From Linum tenue (taxonomy: Eukaryota; Streptophyta; Magnoliopsida; Malpighiales; Linaceae): a DNA stretch of 64,000 nucleotides. This document shows, piece after piece, positions 23,469 to 34,145 of the stretch. The stretch is taken from contig CAMGYJ010000005.1 in the NCBI GenBank assembly GCA_946122785.1, forward strand, positions 79,974,547 to 80,038,546. The letters run 5' to 3'. The position numbers and the translations under genes were made by a program. Every line of letters starts with the position of its first letter. Position 1 is the stretch's first letter. The notes under the pieces are model-generated. The model was not told the DNA's origin. It did not search any database and worked only from the letters and a program-made list of their open reading frames with translations.

Positions 23469-23750
23469 CCAAAAAAAAATTATAATGTTTTTGTTTCTTA
23501 GTATGTAATATTTATTTTTATACACACAAAACATAATTCTTTATATGAAGCACAGTTGCGGTGAAAATTATCATTGATGAAGAACCAGAGGACCTTACAA
23601 CTGTTTCAGGATGAAGAGACGGGTCAATCGAGTCGGGCTTTCTTTCACCCGACTCGGTTCAGGAAACCCAACACATAAATAAGAGACCAACGACCCCGTT
23701 TCACTAAGCATTTGAACGTTGTCATTAGTTCTTGTAGTCTGCCATTGACG
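23469..23750. other. Intergenic spacer before the Copia LTR
   Basis: About 280 bp with no ORF and no recognised repeat. The true LTR boundary could lie inside it if the LTR is longer than I assigned. Confidence 0.35.
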
Positions 23751-23947
23751 TGTTATTATAGGTCAGTTTTGATAGTTAGTTAGAATTAGCCGTTAACCTA
23801 CAATAGCTTTACCTTTTCTGTAATTAAGCCTCTGTATATAAACTGATCTATGAAAATGGAGAAAGGTATTCCGCCCATTCCCACAATCTCGACTTCTCTT
23901 CTTCCTAAAACCCTAACATTTCTATTGCTAGGTTACAAACATTCTCA
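23751..23947 (+). repeat. Probable 5' LTR of the Copia element (about 197 bp)
   Basis: TGTTATTATAGG to ACATTCTCA, with a CTGTATATAAAC TATA-like element near 23833. It is directly followed by the PBS. The 5' limit is a guess from the TG dinucleotide because no second LTR is available for comparison. Confidence 0.55.
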
Positions 23948-23960
23948 TGGAATCAGAGTC
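23948..23960 (+). other. Primer binding site, tRNA-iMet type
   Basis: TGGAATCAGAGTC differs at two positions from the usual TGGTATCAGAGCC that pairs with the 3' end of initiator tRNA-Met. It immediately follows the LTR end. Confidence 0.7.
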
Positions 23961-24040
23961 TGGTTAGCTCATACCTATTTGACCCCTTCACGATTTCACA
24001 CTCCTTGCTTCTTCATCGCTTTTTGTTGAGCTGTCCTAAA

Positions 24041-25359
24041 ATGGCAGATGGAACCTCCAATGAGAAGGAAAACAAGGATGAGGAGATCTGTTAAGACTGT
24101 TATGAGGTATCAAGTGAGGGGAAGGGTTATCAGGTTTCTGCTTGGGTTGAATGAAAAGTATCAGCAGGTCAAGACTCAAATGCTCATGTTAGATCCACTT
24201 CCAGATCTATATAGTGTGTATCGTTCTGTTGTTCATCTGGAGAGACAACTTAATGGTAGGGCTGGCCATGCGGGCGGATCATCCGCGGGTTTGGGCCGAC
24301 CCACCCGCATTTGACCCGAATTTCGTTAAGTGGGTGGGTCTGTGGGTGGGTGACGGGTTGCGTTGGGAGCCATCCGCCGGGTGGTGGGTGGGTTGTGGGT
24401 GAGTGTGCGGGTGACCCGCTCAACCCAACAGCAAAAAGATCAAAGTCGTTGGCGCTAGAGAGAGGAGAGTGGGGACATTAGATATAAACTCGGACTGCTC
24501 CTGGAGTTTGAACCTCAAAGCCAACCTTCCAAATAGAGATCCCCTCTTCTTCCCTTTACTTTTTCCTCTAATTCTTGTGCCTAGATCACCGCTCTTTCCT
24601 TTGTGGAATTATTTTCCTTAGTTCCTTGCACCTAATAATCGTCTCAATATGTAGAAAACTCTTTCATAATAGAATTTCTATCCAATTTAAGAACTAATTC
24701 GACATTTTTCGCTCTATTTCAACTTCTTGTTTCCCTCGATGATTCTCTTCACCTATTATCATGTCAAGTTGACTCCTTTATATTATATACATTGTGATGT
24801 GGGTGAACCCACAAACCCACCCGCATCATCCACCATCCGCCCGACCCAACCCGAGACTAAATGTGGGTGGGTGGTGGGTTAAAAATTATCAATCCGTTTA
24901 AGCGCGGGTGGATGCATTTTATGGTCAAAATCCACCCGACCCACCCAATGCCCACCCCTACTTAATGGGGCCAAACCTAATGCTGGGAAGTCAAAAGAAG
25001 CTATTTCACTTGCAACAACATTGACAGCCACTAGAACTCAATACAACCAGCCACGAGACAAAGGTCTTGTTGATTATGGTCAACAAACTGGACTGTTCCG
25101 TCGATACTGCAAGAAGGACAACAATGTCAAGAAGAATTGTTGGAAGCTTAAGAAGAAAAATGTGTTGTTGGGCAATAATCCCCAAACCTCAGGCAACAAT
25201 ACAGGTAGAGGAAGGCGTTTTGCTAGTTCAGTTGACGTTAATGCACCAGAGATGAACTCTTCAAGAGGAGAAAGCAATTACAGTCCAACTAATCCAGCTA
25301 GTCAACTCAACATGACTCAGGGTCACCAACTTTCTCTGGCTTTATCTTTGGTGAACTAA
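24041..25359 (+). pseudogene. Copia gag remnant split by a hAT MITE
   Basis: The ATG at 24041 opens MADGTSNEKENKDEE and then a stop. The conserved gag core has been deleted down to a block with FLLGLNEKYQQVKTQ and DPLPDLYSVY (24141-24240). The hAT MITE at 24257-24960 follows. On its right side a zinc-knuckle-like stretch with NNVKKNCWKLKKK remains (25100-25160). Confidence 0.75.
24249..24968. mobile_element. hAT MITE (704 bp) inside the Copia gag
   Basis: The body is 24257-24960. Left end TAGGGCTGGCCATGCGGG; right end, reverse-complemented, TAGGGGTGGGCATTGGGT. A perfect 8-bp duplication CTTAATGG occurs at 24249-24256 and 24961-24968. The ends are packed with GGGTGGG / CCCACCC repeats; the core is AT-rich with no transposase. 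Confidence 0.93.
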
Positions 25360-25373
25360 CAAGGCTTAATGCA

Positions 25374-26450
25374 TTGCTTCAATCTCCCTCTACTCACAAC
25401 ACAAGTCAAACTAATTCTGTTCTAACTAGGAATAGCATAGCAATGGCAGGTACAATTGCACTTTCTACCCCAAAGTCCTATGTAGATGAGGTGTTTTGGG
25501 TACTAGACATAGGAACTAGTGACCATATCATATGTTCAATTAAGTTGTTTCGTAGATGTAGGCAAATAGATAAGATGTCAGTGACCTTACCTAATGGTCA
25601 TCATGCTCTAGCCACCCATATAGGAATAGTGAAACTTCCTTGTGGTATTTTGTTAACCAATGTGCTTCTAGTACCATCCTTTTCTTACAACTTAATTTCA
25701 GTCAGCCAACTTACCAAAAACAACACAGTCTCACTCTTGTTACAATCCACCTTTTATCATATACATGACTCATATCTCAACAGAGGATTGGCTTAATCCC
25801 AGTAAGTAGAGGCTTGTATCTTCTTGGATAGAACTTAGAACCACCCTTGAGAGACTTGCAGCCCCCAAGTTCTTGGAGTAAACACAACGACCTGTTCCAG
25901 TTCCAGTCTATGGCATCAAAGATTAGGCCATTTATCTTTTTCTAGATTGCAAGCAGTGAATAAGATTTGTAAAGAGATTAGTACACTTGTGAATTTTGAT
26001 TGTGACATATGTTATTTAACAAAACAGAAACGTTTATCATTTCCTAGAAGTTCATCTAGGTCCAATTCTGTCTTTGACATGATTCATACTGACTTATGGG
26101 GTCTTGTGGATGTCCTTTCTCACGATGGATTTTAGTATTTTTTAACCATTGTGGATGATAACAATCGTTGTATTTGGATTTATTTATTGAGTTCCAAGTC
26201 TCAAGCACGTTCTTCATTGCAATCCTTTTGTGCAATGGTTAAAACCCAATTTGAGAAGTAGGTTAAGGTCATTAGAACTGACCAAGGCCAGGAGTTCAAT
26301 ATGACTGAGTTTTATCATAAGGAAGGGATAGCACATGAGATGGTGTTTACACAGCCCAGCAAAATGGAAAGGTTGAGATAAAAAAAACATTTGCTGAATG
26401 TAGATAGGTCACTGAAGTTTCAATGAGGGTTACCAACTAGTTTCTGGAGT
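25374..26450 (+). pseudogene. Copia protease and integrase remnant
   Basis: A protease-like block VLDIGTSDHI (DIG in place of DSG/DTG) is followed by a pre-integrase region and the integrase zinc finger CDICYLTKQKRLSFP (near 26000-26040). A core segment with DMIHTDLWG then breaks up in several frames. The catalytic serine/threonine position of the protease is mutated. Confidence 0.8.
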
Positions 26451-26453
26451 CAC

Positions 26454-28586
26454 TTGGTTCTTCGTGTTGCATACTTGATAAATCGAATTCCAACACTTGT
26501 TTTAGAGGATAAATCTCCATTTGAATGCTTGTATGGAATCCCCCCGGATTATAGCAGTCTGAGAGTTTTTGGCTGCCTTGCCTTTGTCACTATTGTTGAC
26601 ACACATAAACCTAAATTCTCTCATAGAGCAGTGAAATCAGTTTTCTGGGATACAACTTTTGGATCAAAGGGTTTAAACTCTATGATATTGATAGGCAACA
26701 AATTTTCGCTAGCAGAGATGTGCAGTTTAATGAAACTGGATTTCCTTTTCTCACTCACAACAATCCTTCCCCTTCTCCCTCCACTGCTATTAATGACTCA
26801 CACAATCATTCATATCTCTTTTACACAGAAGAGCCTTCAACTTTATTGCCTTCTGACCACAATGTTCATGAAACCATTGATCCAGATTATACCCCACAGT
26901 CTCCTTCTGGATCATATTTTTCTTCTCATTCTTCTCCTCTTTCACCTTCATCTTCTACACACATTCCAGCATCTCTCCACACATTTCTGGTTCCCCCTCT
27001 CCAGGGTCTCTTCCTATTGCCTTGAGAAAACAAACTCATACCCTTAAAAAGCCAGCTCAGCTTGCAGTATTTCACACTTCTTTCCTTACTTCCACCAATA
27101 GCAATTTTGATTCCTAGCTTCTCCATCGTCTTTCTAGTACCATCACCTATTCAAACTTGTCACCATGACACATGTCATTTGCTCTATCCCTCTCTCTTGC
27201 TCCTAATCTTCAAACTTACCATCAGGCTGCTCCCCATGCTTATTGGTGAAAGGCAATGACTGAGGAGGTTCAAGCACTTTATACTAATCAGAACTGGGAC
27301 ATAGTGGATAGGTCTCCATCCATTAAATCAATTGGTAGCAAGTGGGTTTATAAAACCAAATTTTTGTCATATGGTCATGTTGTAAGTTCAAAGCTAGAGT
27401 GGTTGCAAAGGATTATACCCAGATTTTTGGACATGATTATGTTGACACATTTTCTCTAGTTGCTAAGATGGATTCTGTCAAGATTCTACTGGCAGTTGCT
27501 TCTATCCATCCCTGGCACTTACATCAAATGGATGTTAGTAATGCTTTCCGGCATGGTGACTTAGAGGAGGAGATCAATATGGAGTTGCCCCCTGAATTGA
27601 GAGAGATAAGTCACATGCAGGGTAAGGCATGTAAATTGAAGAAGTCCCTATATGGGTTGAAACAATCCAGCAGGCAGTGGTATATCAAGCTCACTGAATT
27701 TATTTCTCATATGGGTTTTACACAGTCTTATGAAGATTATTCTGCGTTTAAGAGTGCTACTGTCATTTTGGTGGTATATGTGGATGTTATCATCCTTGTT
27801 ACTCCACGTTTGGAGGATATTGAAGCAATTAAAATGCAACTACATTCTGGATTCAAGGTGAAGAACCTAGGAAATTTGAAGTACTTTCTGGGTCTGGAGA
27901 TTGCCAGAACATCATAGGGGATTTCTTTATGCCAAAGGAAGTTTTGTTTGGAAATGATTGAGCATGCTGATTTCTTTGAGTGTAAACCAGCAAAGACCCC
28001 TATTAGTATGAAATTCTCTCTATCTTCTTCTGATGGAATTTTACTGGATGATGGCATAGATTTCAGGCATATTCTTGGACAACTTCGGTACTTAACATCC
28101 ACAAGACCAGACATTTGTTTTCATGTTCAAAAATTGTGTCAGTTTTAGGATTCCCCAACTACAGTTCATTTGAAGGCTTTGCACAGGATATTGAGGTATA
28201 TTAAGGGGTGTCCAGGCCAAGGCTTATGGTTTCCTTCAAACATAAGTTTGCAACTAAGTGGTTTCAGTGACTCGGAGTGGGCTACCTGCCCTGATTCCAG
28301 GAATTCTGTTACAGGCTATTGTACTTTTTTGGGTAGTTCTCTTATAACTTGGAAGAGTAAGAAGCAGAGGACTGTCTTAAGGTCATCTTCAGAGGCTGTA
28401 TACAAAGCCCTGGCTCAGTTATCATGTGAGGTACAATGGCTCAAAGATCTACTTGAGTTCTATGGAGTTTCTCATCCCCATCCTGTCAAGGTTTACTGTG
28501 ATAATCAATCAACGATTCATATAGCTGAGAATCCAGTATACCACGAAAGGAACAAACACATAGTAGTCGACTGCCATGTCATATGA
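26454..28586 (+). pseudogene. Copia reverse transcriptase and RNase H remnant
   Basis: An integrase tail (26454-26640, with LINRIPTLVLEDKSPFECL) is followed by a degraded linker. RT appears from 27256 (WDIVDRSPSIKSIGSKWV) through 27399-27917, where the active-site block reads VVYVDVIILV: the second catalytic Asp of YVDD is Val. RNase H follows at 28170-28586, with GFSDSEWATCPDSRNSVTG and an SSEAVYKAL block (normally SSTEAEY). Dead by both frame breaks and active-site loss. Confidence 0.88.
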
Positions 28587-29639
28587 GAGAGATTAAAATC
28601 AGGACTGCTGAATCTTCACCATGTCAATACTGAATTCCATTTAGCATATATATTCATTGTTCACTAAGGGTTTATCTGCTGATCGGTTTCAGTTTCTGTT
28701 ATGCAAGTTGGGTGACACGCTAAAACACAACACCAAACTGCGACCAAGTGTAATCGCAGTCCAGGAATGCAGTAAAGTAGCAAGTTCTATTATCAACCCG
28801 GGGTCTAGATCTACTGCCTACTCCGTGAATATCTATTATCTAGCCAACTAAGTCAAGTGATTGTTGTTTTAACTAAAAGCAGTAAGAAAGCATGAAATGG
28901 TTCGGTTTTCTAAAGCAAAGGAAGAGTCACTCGGGAATGAGTCCACATAGCTCCTTAGTTAGGTCTCAATTGTAATTACCCTGGGTTGATTTACTGTTGA
29001 TTAAACTGCGGAAGATCCGACAGTAGCTTTGAATCTCTTAAGCTGACCAAGCCCTCTCAGTCAAACTACCCGGCAGACGACTAGTCTTCACCGGAATAGA
29101 AAAACTGAGGCTATGAACACAGAACTCCACTACTGGAATTGGATTCCAGTACAAAGCAGTAGATTGACTAACTCTCGTATAACCAATCTACTACTACCGA
29201 ATGATGTAGCTCTAACAACCTAATCAGATTCTATCTATCTCAGGTTACAGCAGAAATCAAGAAAAGCTGATCAGACTTCAATTAATTCAATGAATCATGC
29301 ATCATTCGATTATAATCAAGCAGTATAACAATCCCAAGTCATTACAATCAAAATCCCTAACACATGGAACTAGGGTTCTTCATACCCAAGTGAGAGAGAG
29401 TTCTACTCCATAGAGATAGGGGAAAACAGAATACAAAGCAGTCATACTCATAACAATGGGAAGAATCTGCTCTGGGATGATGATTTTCACTCCTATGATG
29501 ATCTCCAAGCTTGATTTGATGAAACCCAGCTCCAAAACCACTCTTAGGATGAGTTCTTCGCACTTTCTCTCTCTAGGGCTCTGTTTTTGCTCCAAAAAGT
29601 CGATTCTCTCACTTTTGGCTCGAAATTGGGTAAAACCCC

Positions 29640-29863
29640 AGATTTCCCGATCACACGGGCAGGCCACACGGCCGTGTGGCTTACCCAGATGCCCGTGTGA
29701 GGTCCAAAACGATGCGTCTCGAATAATTGGACTTCGGGCTTCCCACACGGGCAAGGGCACACGGCCGTGTGGAATTTCCACCATGCCCGTGTGAAGCCTC
29801 GCAGAATCCCACACGGCTACAGGGGTGACTTGCACGGCCGTGTGGGTTCTAGGAATGCCCGTG
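29640..29863. repeat. CACACGGCCGTGTGG palindrome array in the LTR
   Basis: Three full palindromic cores (ACGGCCGTG) alternate with half-motifs CCCGTGTG and CACACGGGC over about 220 bp. The motif is a perfect inverted repeat on itself. The nested element at 29864 inserted at one of these CCGTG motifs, which became its target duplication. Confidence 0.85.
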
Positions 29864-30270
29864 TGATGTGACCAAAGTACGCAGCTTTCCTACTTTTTAT
29901 GGGTTTTCGAAGCTTTTCTCCAACGAACAAGAACTCGAACAAAAGATAATGATGGAACACGATCAAACAGATTCCAACTCGTGTGAAAGGCCAATTAGTA
30001 TATGAAACCAATCAAACAATCACCCACTCGTGAATAAGGCCAATCGCTATTGGGTAGAAGCTCGCCACAACTAGACGCGTTCTCTAGTTGATAAGAGACA
30101 CGTGAAACTCCTGGAGCACTCTCAACAGAAGCTTGCACAAAGAACTAGTTCGTATGAACTTGTAACTTGAAAGTTGATTGATAATTGAATGAGTTACAAT
30201 GAGGAACTCAGCCTCTTATTTATAGACTAGCTAACACAAATCCAAAGCTTAAAATGAAAAACAAATCCTA

Positions 30271-30364
30271 CAAGTAAAAGGAAAAACACAATCCTTAAAA
30301 GACAAGTAAAAGGAAAACACAATCCTTAAAAGACAAGTAAAAGGAAAACACAATCCTTAAAAGA
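30271..30364. repeat. Three tandem 31-32-bp units in the LTR
   Basis: Units start at 30271, 30303 and 30334, with a fourth partial unit at 30365. The same array occurs in the right LTR at about 33576-33669, so it predates the insertion. Confidence 0.9.
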
Positions 30365-30533
30365 CAAGTAAAAGACTTGGTCAACAACTCCCTAGATTCT
30401 AGCCTTGCAATCCTCCCTCACATGGCTTGTGTTCACACCTGATATTCCTTTCACACTTGTACTCCTTTTCACACCTTGTGTTCACACCATGGGAGATCTT
30501 CCTTCCTTCTACCAAGCCCATCTTCTCTTCATT

Positions 30534-30803
30534 CTAGTCCATAAATCGTAGCAATGTGATGGACTTTCCTTCTAGCAAGTCCACGTCCATCAAGAATGAT
30601 CCCATTTGATCCTTGTATCGTCGTACTCGGACCTTCATCTTTGGACCACGAGAATTATATATTCTGCCAATGGATTTCACATCAACAAACTCGTAGGCCT
30701 TGCTTGAAATGACCTTTTCTTCCACCTTGAATGCTTCCAAGCTCTCTTTAAACCTCTTAAATCGTCTCTTGAACCATGGTCCATGTAGATATCTAGTTTG
30801 AGC
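30534..30803 (-). other. Open frame in the LTR resembling a pol C-terminal tail
   Basis: Ninety codons in the same frame as the upstream gag-protease ORF, separated from it only by the TGA at 30804-30806. It begins with a GPWFKRRFKRFKESLEAF-type stretch, reminiscent of the GPxTRxRAKxFKEAL motif near the end of many plant Ty3/Gypsy polyproteins. In the right (5') LTR the codon at the TGA position is CGA, so the stop arose by a CpG transition in this copy. The resemblance is judged by eye. Confidence 0.55.
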
Positions 30804-33005
30804 TCATGTGACGTCATGCGGGGTGAGCGGGGTCGCATCATTCCCTCCCTCTTGAAAAAGATTTGACCTCAAATCTTGTTGTGACATATAAATTCTCTCC
30901 CGTGACTTCATTATTTTCCTTCTTGACCATGCACCTTGAAAACTAAGATGATCCACAAACTCTTGGAGTCTTCGTCTTTCTCTAATATGAGCCTCTATGT
31001 ATGTCACTTCATCCCCAATAACAAAATCAATGTGGTCAATAATCTCACCATAATCTTGCATATGAATTGACTTACATTGAAGAGGGTTTTGACCATGCTC
31101 ATGAGCAGAATTGGGTGGTGTGGGAGTACTTGATGCGTTGATTATGCATTGGGACGAAATTTGATGTTGTTGTACGGCTTCTCCCATGATAAAATCAACT
31201 TGAGTAGGTGATGACTCATTAATTGCTGGCTTCACATCTTCACTACGTGCTAGCATCAATGTCTTAGGCTCCAAGACACTAGTTTCACCTTTCTTCTGAC
31301 CCACGACACTAGCTTCCTTCTCTTGCTCCCTGTTTTGTTGTAATTGTAATTGGTCTTCATAGACTTCCTTGGGAGACAAGGGCTTCAACACGACCTTATT
31401 TCCTTTATGCATAAATCGATATTTGTTGGAGACTCCATCATGTTGTGCGCTTCGATCGAATTGCCATGGTCTTCCAAGTAGGACGTGTGTAGCTTGCATA
31501 GGTACTACGTCGCACAGAACTTCGTCCTTATATCCTCCAATGGCAAATTTCAGAAGAGTTTGCCTTGCCACTTTAATTGAACCATCCTCGTTGAGCCATT
31601 GAAGCTTGTAGGGTTTGGGATGCTTGATTGTGCTCAATCCCAGTTTGCTAACCGCTATGGTACTAATAGCGTTAGTGCAACTTCCGCCATCAATCACCAC
31701 GGTGAGCAGCTTCCCATCCACTACACATCTCGTGTGAAACAGGTTCTCCCTTTGCTCGAGGTCTTCTTTGGGTTGCACGCTTAGCATTCTTCTCGTGACA
31801 AGCAAACTTCCAGGAGGGGGCTCCATTTCTATTGATTCGTCAACTTCAGATTTTGATGGCTCCCTCGCGTGCTCCTCTTCTTCGGAATCCGAGACATATT
31901 CTCCATTCTCTAGTAGGACTAGAGCTCTTCGATTAGGGCATTGGTTGGCCATATGCCCTCTTCCATGACATTTGAAGCATTGAATGCCTCCACTAGAGCC
32001 TGTGGGCTTGTCTCTTGGTGCTTCAACCTTGGCTGCCTGTGTTGATGCTTCTAGCTTCGTTATGGCTGGCCTAGGGTTTGAAGTTGAAGGCGTTCCTGGC
32101 CTTGGTGCTACTTGTGGTGACGTGAATCTCCTCCCAACGTTACTACGTTGTTGTTTCTCCACTTTAGCTGCTATTGCAACCAAATCGTATAGATCCGCAT
32201 AGGGGTGAAGTTCCACCACATTTCTAATTTCTCGATTAAGCCCATATAAGAATCGTGCAATGGTAGCATCACGATCTCCCTCCAAATCCGCTCGAATCAT
32301 TAGCATCTCCATCTCGCGGTAATAATCCTCTACACTCTTGGTACCTTGGCGCAGAAGTTGTAGGGCTTGATGCATCTCTCTACGATGAGAACTAGGCACA
32401 AATCGATCCCGCATTACAGTTCTCATCTCTGCCCATGTCTCAATAGGTGGCTGCCTATTCTTCCTCCTCCTCATGCTTACTTGATCCCACCACACAATGG
32501 CATAATCCGTAAACTCGAGTGCGGCCACTTGTACTTTCTTCCTCTCAGAATAGTTGTTATAATCGAAGATCAATTCCATCTTTTGTTCCCAATCTAGGTA
32601 AGCCTCGGGATTAGTAGAACCTCTGAAGGATGGTATGTTGACCTTAATATTCCTCAAATCATCATCTTCATCTCGAAGGTAACCCTCGTCATCCTCAAAT
32701 TCGACCTCTTCATCACGAGGCTGGCCTCGTCTTGCATGTAGTCCACCCATTGGCCGATGTCGCCTAGCATGTTCGAACACGGGTCGTTGTACCACCCTTC
32801 TCTCTCCATGATCTTCTTCTTCCCTCCTAGCCCTTTCAGCAGCAACATTAGGGTTAGGGTTTTGTGGTGCTTGCATCCGTGTTTCCCAAGCTTCCATTCT
32901 TGCATTTTGAGCTTGTAGCGCCGCTTGAATCTCCCTCTGGCTGGTGGTATGTGCTTGAAGTAACGCTTGGATTTGATCAGTCAATGCCTTGATCTCGTCT
33001 CCCAT
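30804..33005 (-). CDS. Gag-protease polyprotein of the nested element
   Basis: 733 aa from the first ATG (33005); the frame is open to 33167 but without an earlier ATG. A coiled-coil-like N-terminus (residues 1-45, Gln-rich) precedes a retrotransposon gag core at about 125-270 (NPEAYLDWEQKMELIF, then IVWWDQV). The zinc knuckle CFKCHGRGHMANQC is at 343-356, and an acidic linker follows. The aspartic protease domain has VVIDGGSCTNAIS (active Asp about 439; DGG in place of the usual DSG/DTG, seen in many plant Gypsy proteases) and an LLGRPWQFD block. Gag forms the particle and packages RNA; the protease would process it. The ORF runs through the polypurine tract and ends 37 nt inside the 3' LTR. 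No internal stop or frameshift. Confidence 0.92.
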   Translation of the reverse strand: MGDEIKALTDQIQALLQAHTTSQREIQAALQAQNARMEAWETRMQAPQNPNPNVAAERARREEEDHGERRVVQRPVFEHARRHRPMGGLHARRGQPRDEEVEFEDDEGYLRDEDDDLRNIKVNIPSFRGSTNPEAYLDWEQKMELIFDYNNYSERKKVQVAALEFTDYAIVWWDQVSMRRRKNRQPPIETWAEMRTVMRDRFVPSSHRREMHQALQLLRQGTKSVEDYYREMEMLMIRADLEGDRDATIARFLYGLNREIRNVVELHPYADLYDLVAIAAKVEKQQRSNVGRRFTSPQVAPRPGTPSTSNPRPAITKLEASTQAAKVEAPRDKPTGSSGGIQCFKCHGRGHMANQCPNRRALVLLENGEYVSDSEEEEHAREPSKSEVDESIEMEPPPGSLLVTRRMLSVQPKEDLEQRENLFHTRCVVDGKLLTVVIDGGSCTNAISTIAVSKLGLSTIKHPKPYKLQWLNEDGSIKVARQTLLKFAIGGYKDEVLCDVVPMQATHVLLGRPWQFDRSAQHDGVSNKYRFMHKGNKVVLKPLSPKEVYEDQLQLQQNREQEKEASVVGQKKGETSVLEPKTLMLARSEDVKPAINESSPTQVDFIMGEAVQQHQISSQCIINASSTPTPPNSAHEHGQNPLQCKSIHMQDYGEIIDHIDFVIGDEVTYIEAHIRERRRLQEFVDHLSFQGAWSRRKIMKSRERIYMSQQDLRSNLFQEGGNDATPLTPHDVT
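30841..30853 (-). other. Polypurine tract of the nested element
   Basis: AAGAGGGAGGGAA on the minus strand, directly before the 3' LTR start at 30840. It is the second-strand primer site and is also translated as part of the gag-protease ORF. Confidence 0.85.
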
Positions 33006-33150
33006 ATTTGCGGCACTAATTACTCCTTCAAGATAGCTCGCAAGAACCTTCAAGAACGTAAAGACTCCTCCAAGATCCTTTACGATGACGTCAAAACCTT
33101 CAAGAACACGACAAGATTGCCAAAGAACCTTCTTCTCCGCTGCGTTTGAA

Positions 33151-33166
33151 CCGGGATCTGATACCA
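33151..33166 (-). other. Primer binding site of the nested element, iMet type
   Basis: TGGTATCAGATCCCGG on the minus strand, two nt from the 5' LTR edge (33169). The first ten bases match the usual initiator tRNA-Met PBS (TGGTATCAGAGC). Confidence 0.85.
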
Positions 33167-33168
33167 CT

Positions 33169-34145
33169 TGATGTGACCAAAGTACGCAGCTTTCCTACTT
33201 TTTATGGGTTTTCGAAGCTTTTCTCCAACGAACAAGAACTCGAACAAAAGATAATGATGGAACACGATCAAACAGATTCCAACTCGTGTGAAAGGCCAAT
33301 TGGTATATGAAACCAATCAAACAATCACCCACTCGTGAATAAGGCCAATCGCTATTGGGTAGAAGCTCGCCACAACTAGACGCGTTCTCTAGTTGATAAG
33401 AGACACGTGAAACTCCTGGAGCACTCTCAACAGAAGCTTGCACAAAGAACTAGTTCGTATGAACTTGTAACTTGAAAGTTGATTGATAATTGAATGAGTT
33501 ACAATGAGGAACTCAGCCTCTTATTTATAGACTAGCTAACACAAATCCAAAGCTTAAAATGAAAAACAAATCCTACAAGTAAAAGGAAAAACACAATCCT
33601 TAAAAGACAAGTAAAAGGAAAACACAATCCTTAAAAGACAAGTAAAAGGAAAACACAATCCTTAAAAGACAAGTAAAAGACTTGGTCAACAACTCCCTAG
33701 ATTCTAGCCTTGCAATCCTCCCTCACATGGCTTGTGTTCACACCTGATATTCCTTTCACACTTGTACTCCTTTTCACACCTTGTGTTCACACCATGGGAG
33801 ATCTTCCTTCCTTCTACCAAGCCCATCTTCTCTTCATTCTAGTCCATAAATCGTAGCAATGTGATGGACTTTCCTTCTAGCAAGTCCACGTCCATCAAGA
33901 ATGATCCCATTTGATCCTTGTATCGTCGTACTCGGACCTTCATCTTTGGACCACGAGAATTATATATTCTGCCAATGGATTTCACATCAACAAACTCGTA
34001 GGCCATGCTTGAAATGACCTTTTCTTCCACCTTGAATGCTTCCAAGCTCTCTTTAAACCTCTTAAATCGTCTCTTGAACCATGGTCCATGTAGATATCTA
34101 GTTTGAGCTCGTGTGACGTCATGCGGGGTGAGCGGGGTCGCATCA
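33169..34145 (-). repeat. 5' LTR (right copy) of the nested element
   Basis: 977 bp, differing from the left copy at three positions by visual comparison. As the element reads leftwards, this is the promoter-bearing copy. Confidence 0.95.

Larger units (their letters stand above)
23751..28712 (+). mobile_element. Degenerate Copia element (plus), 3' LTR lost
   Basis: A 5' LTR is followed by a PBS, gag, zinc knuckle, protease, integrase, RT and RNase H in Copia order. The element stops abruptly at 28712, where the TG...CA end of the Athila-like LTR begins, just after a peptide similar to the usual Copia C-terminus (LLCKLG). The 3' LTR is therefore missing or displaced to the far side of that insertion, where I could not find it. 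A hAT MITE splits the gag region. Confidence 0.88.
29864..30840 (-). repeat. 3' LTR (left copy) of the nested element
   Basis: 977 bp, same length as the right copy. It contains three tandem 31-32-bp units at 30271-30364 (CAAGTAAAAGGAAAACACAA core). It also encodes on the minus strand an open stretch ending at 30534 that continues the internal ORF frame. Confidence 0.95.

Noticed and set aside
28657..28851. 64-codon ORF across the Copia/LTR junction
   Set aside because: It is the end of Copia RNase H running into unrelated LTR sequence.
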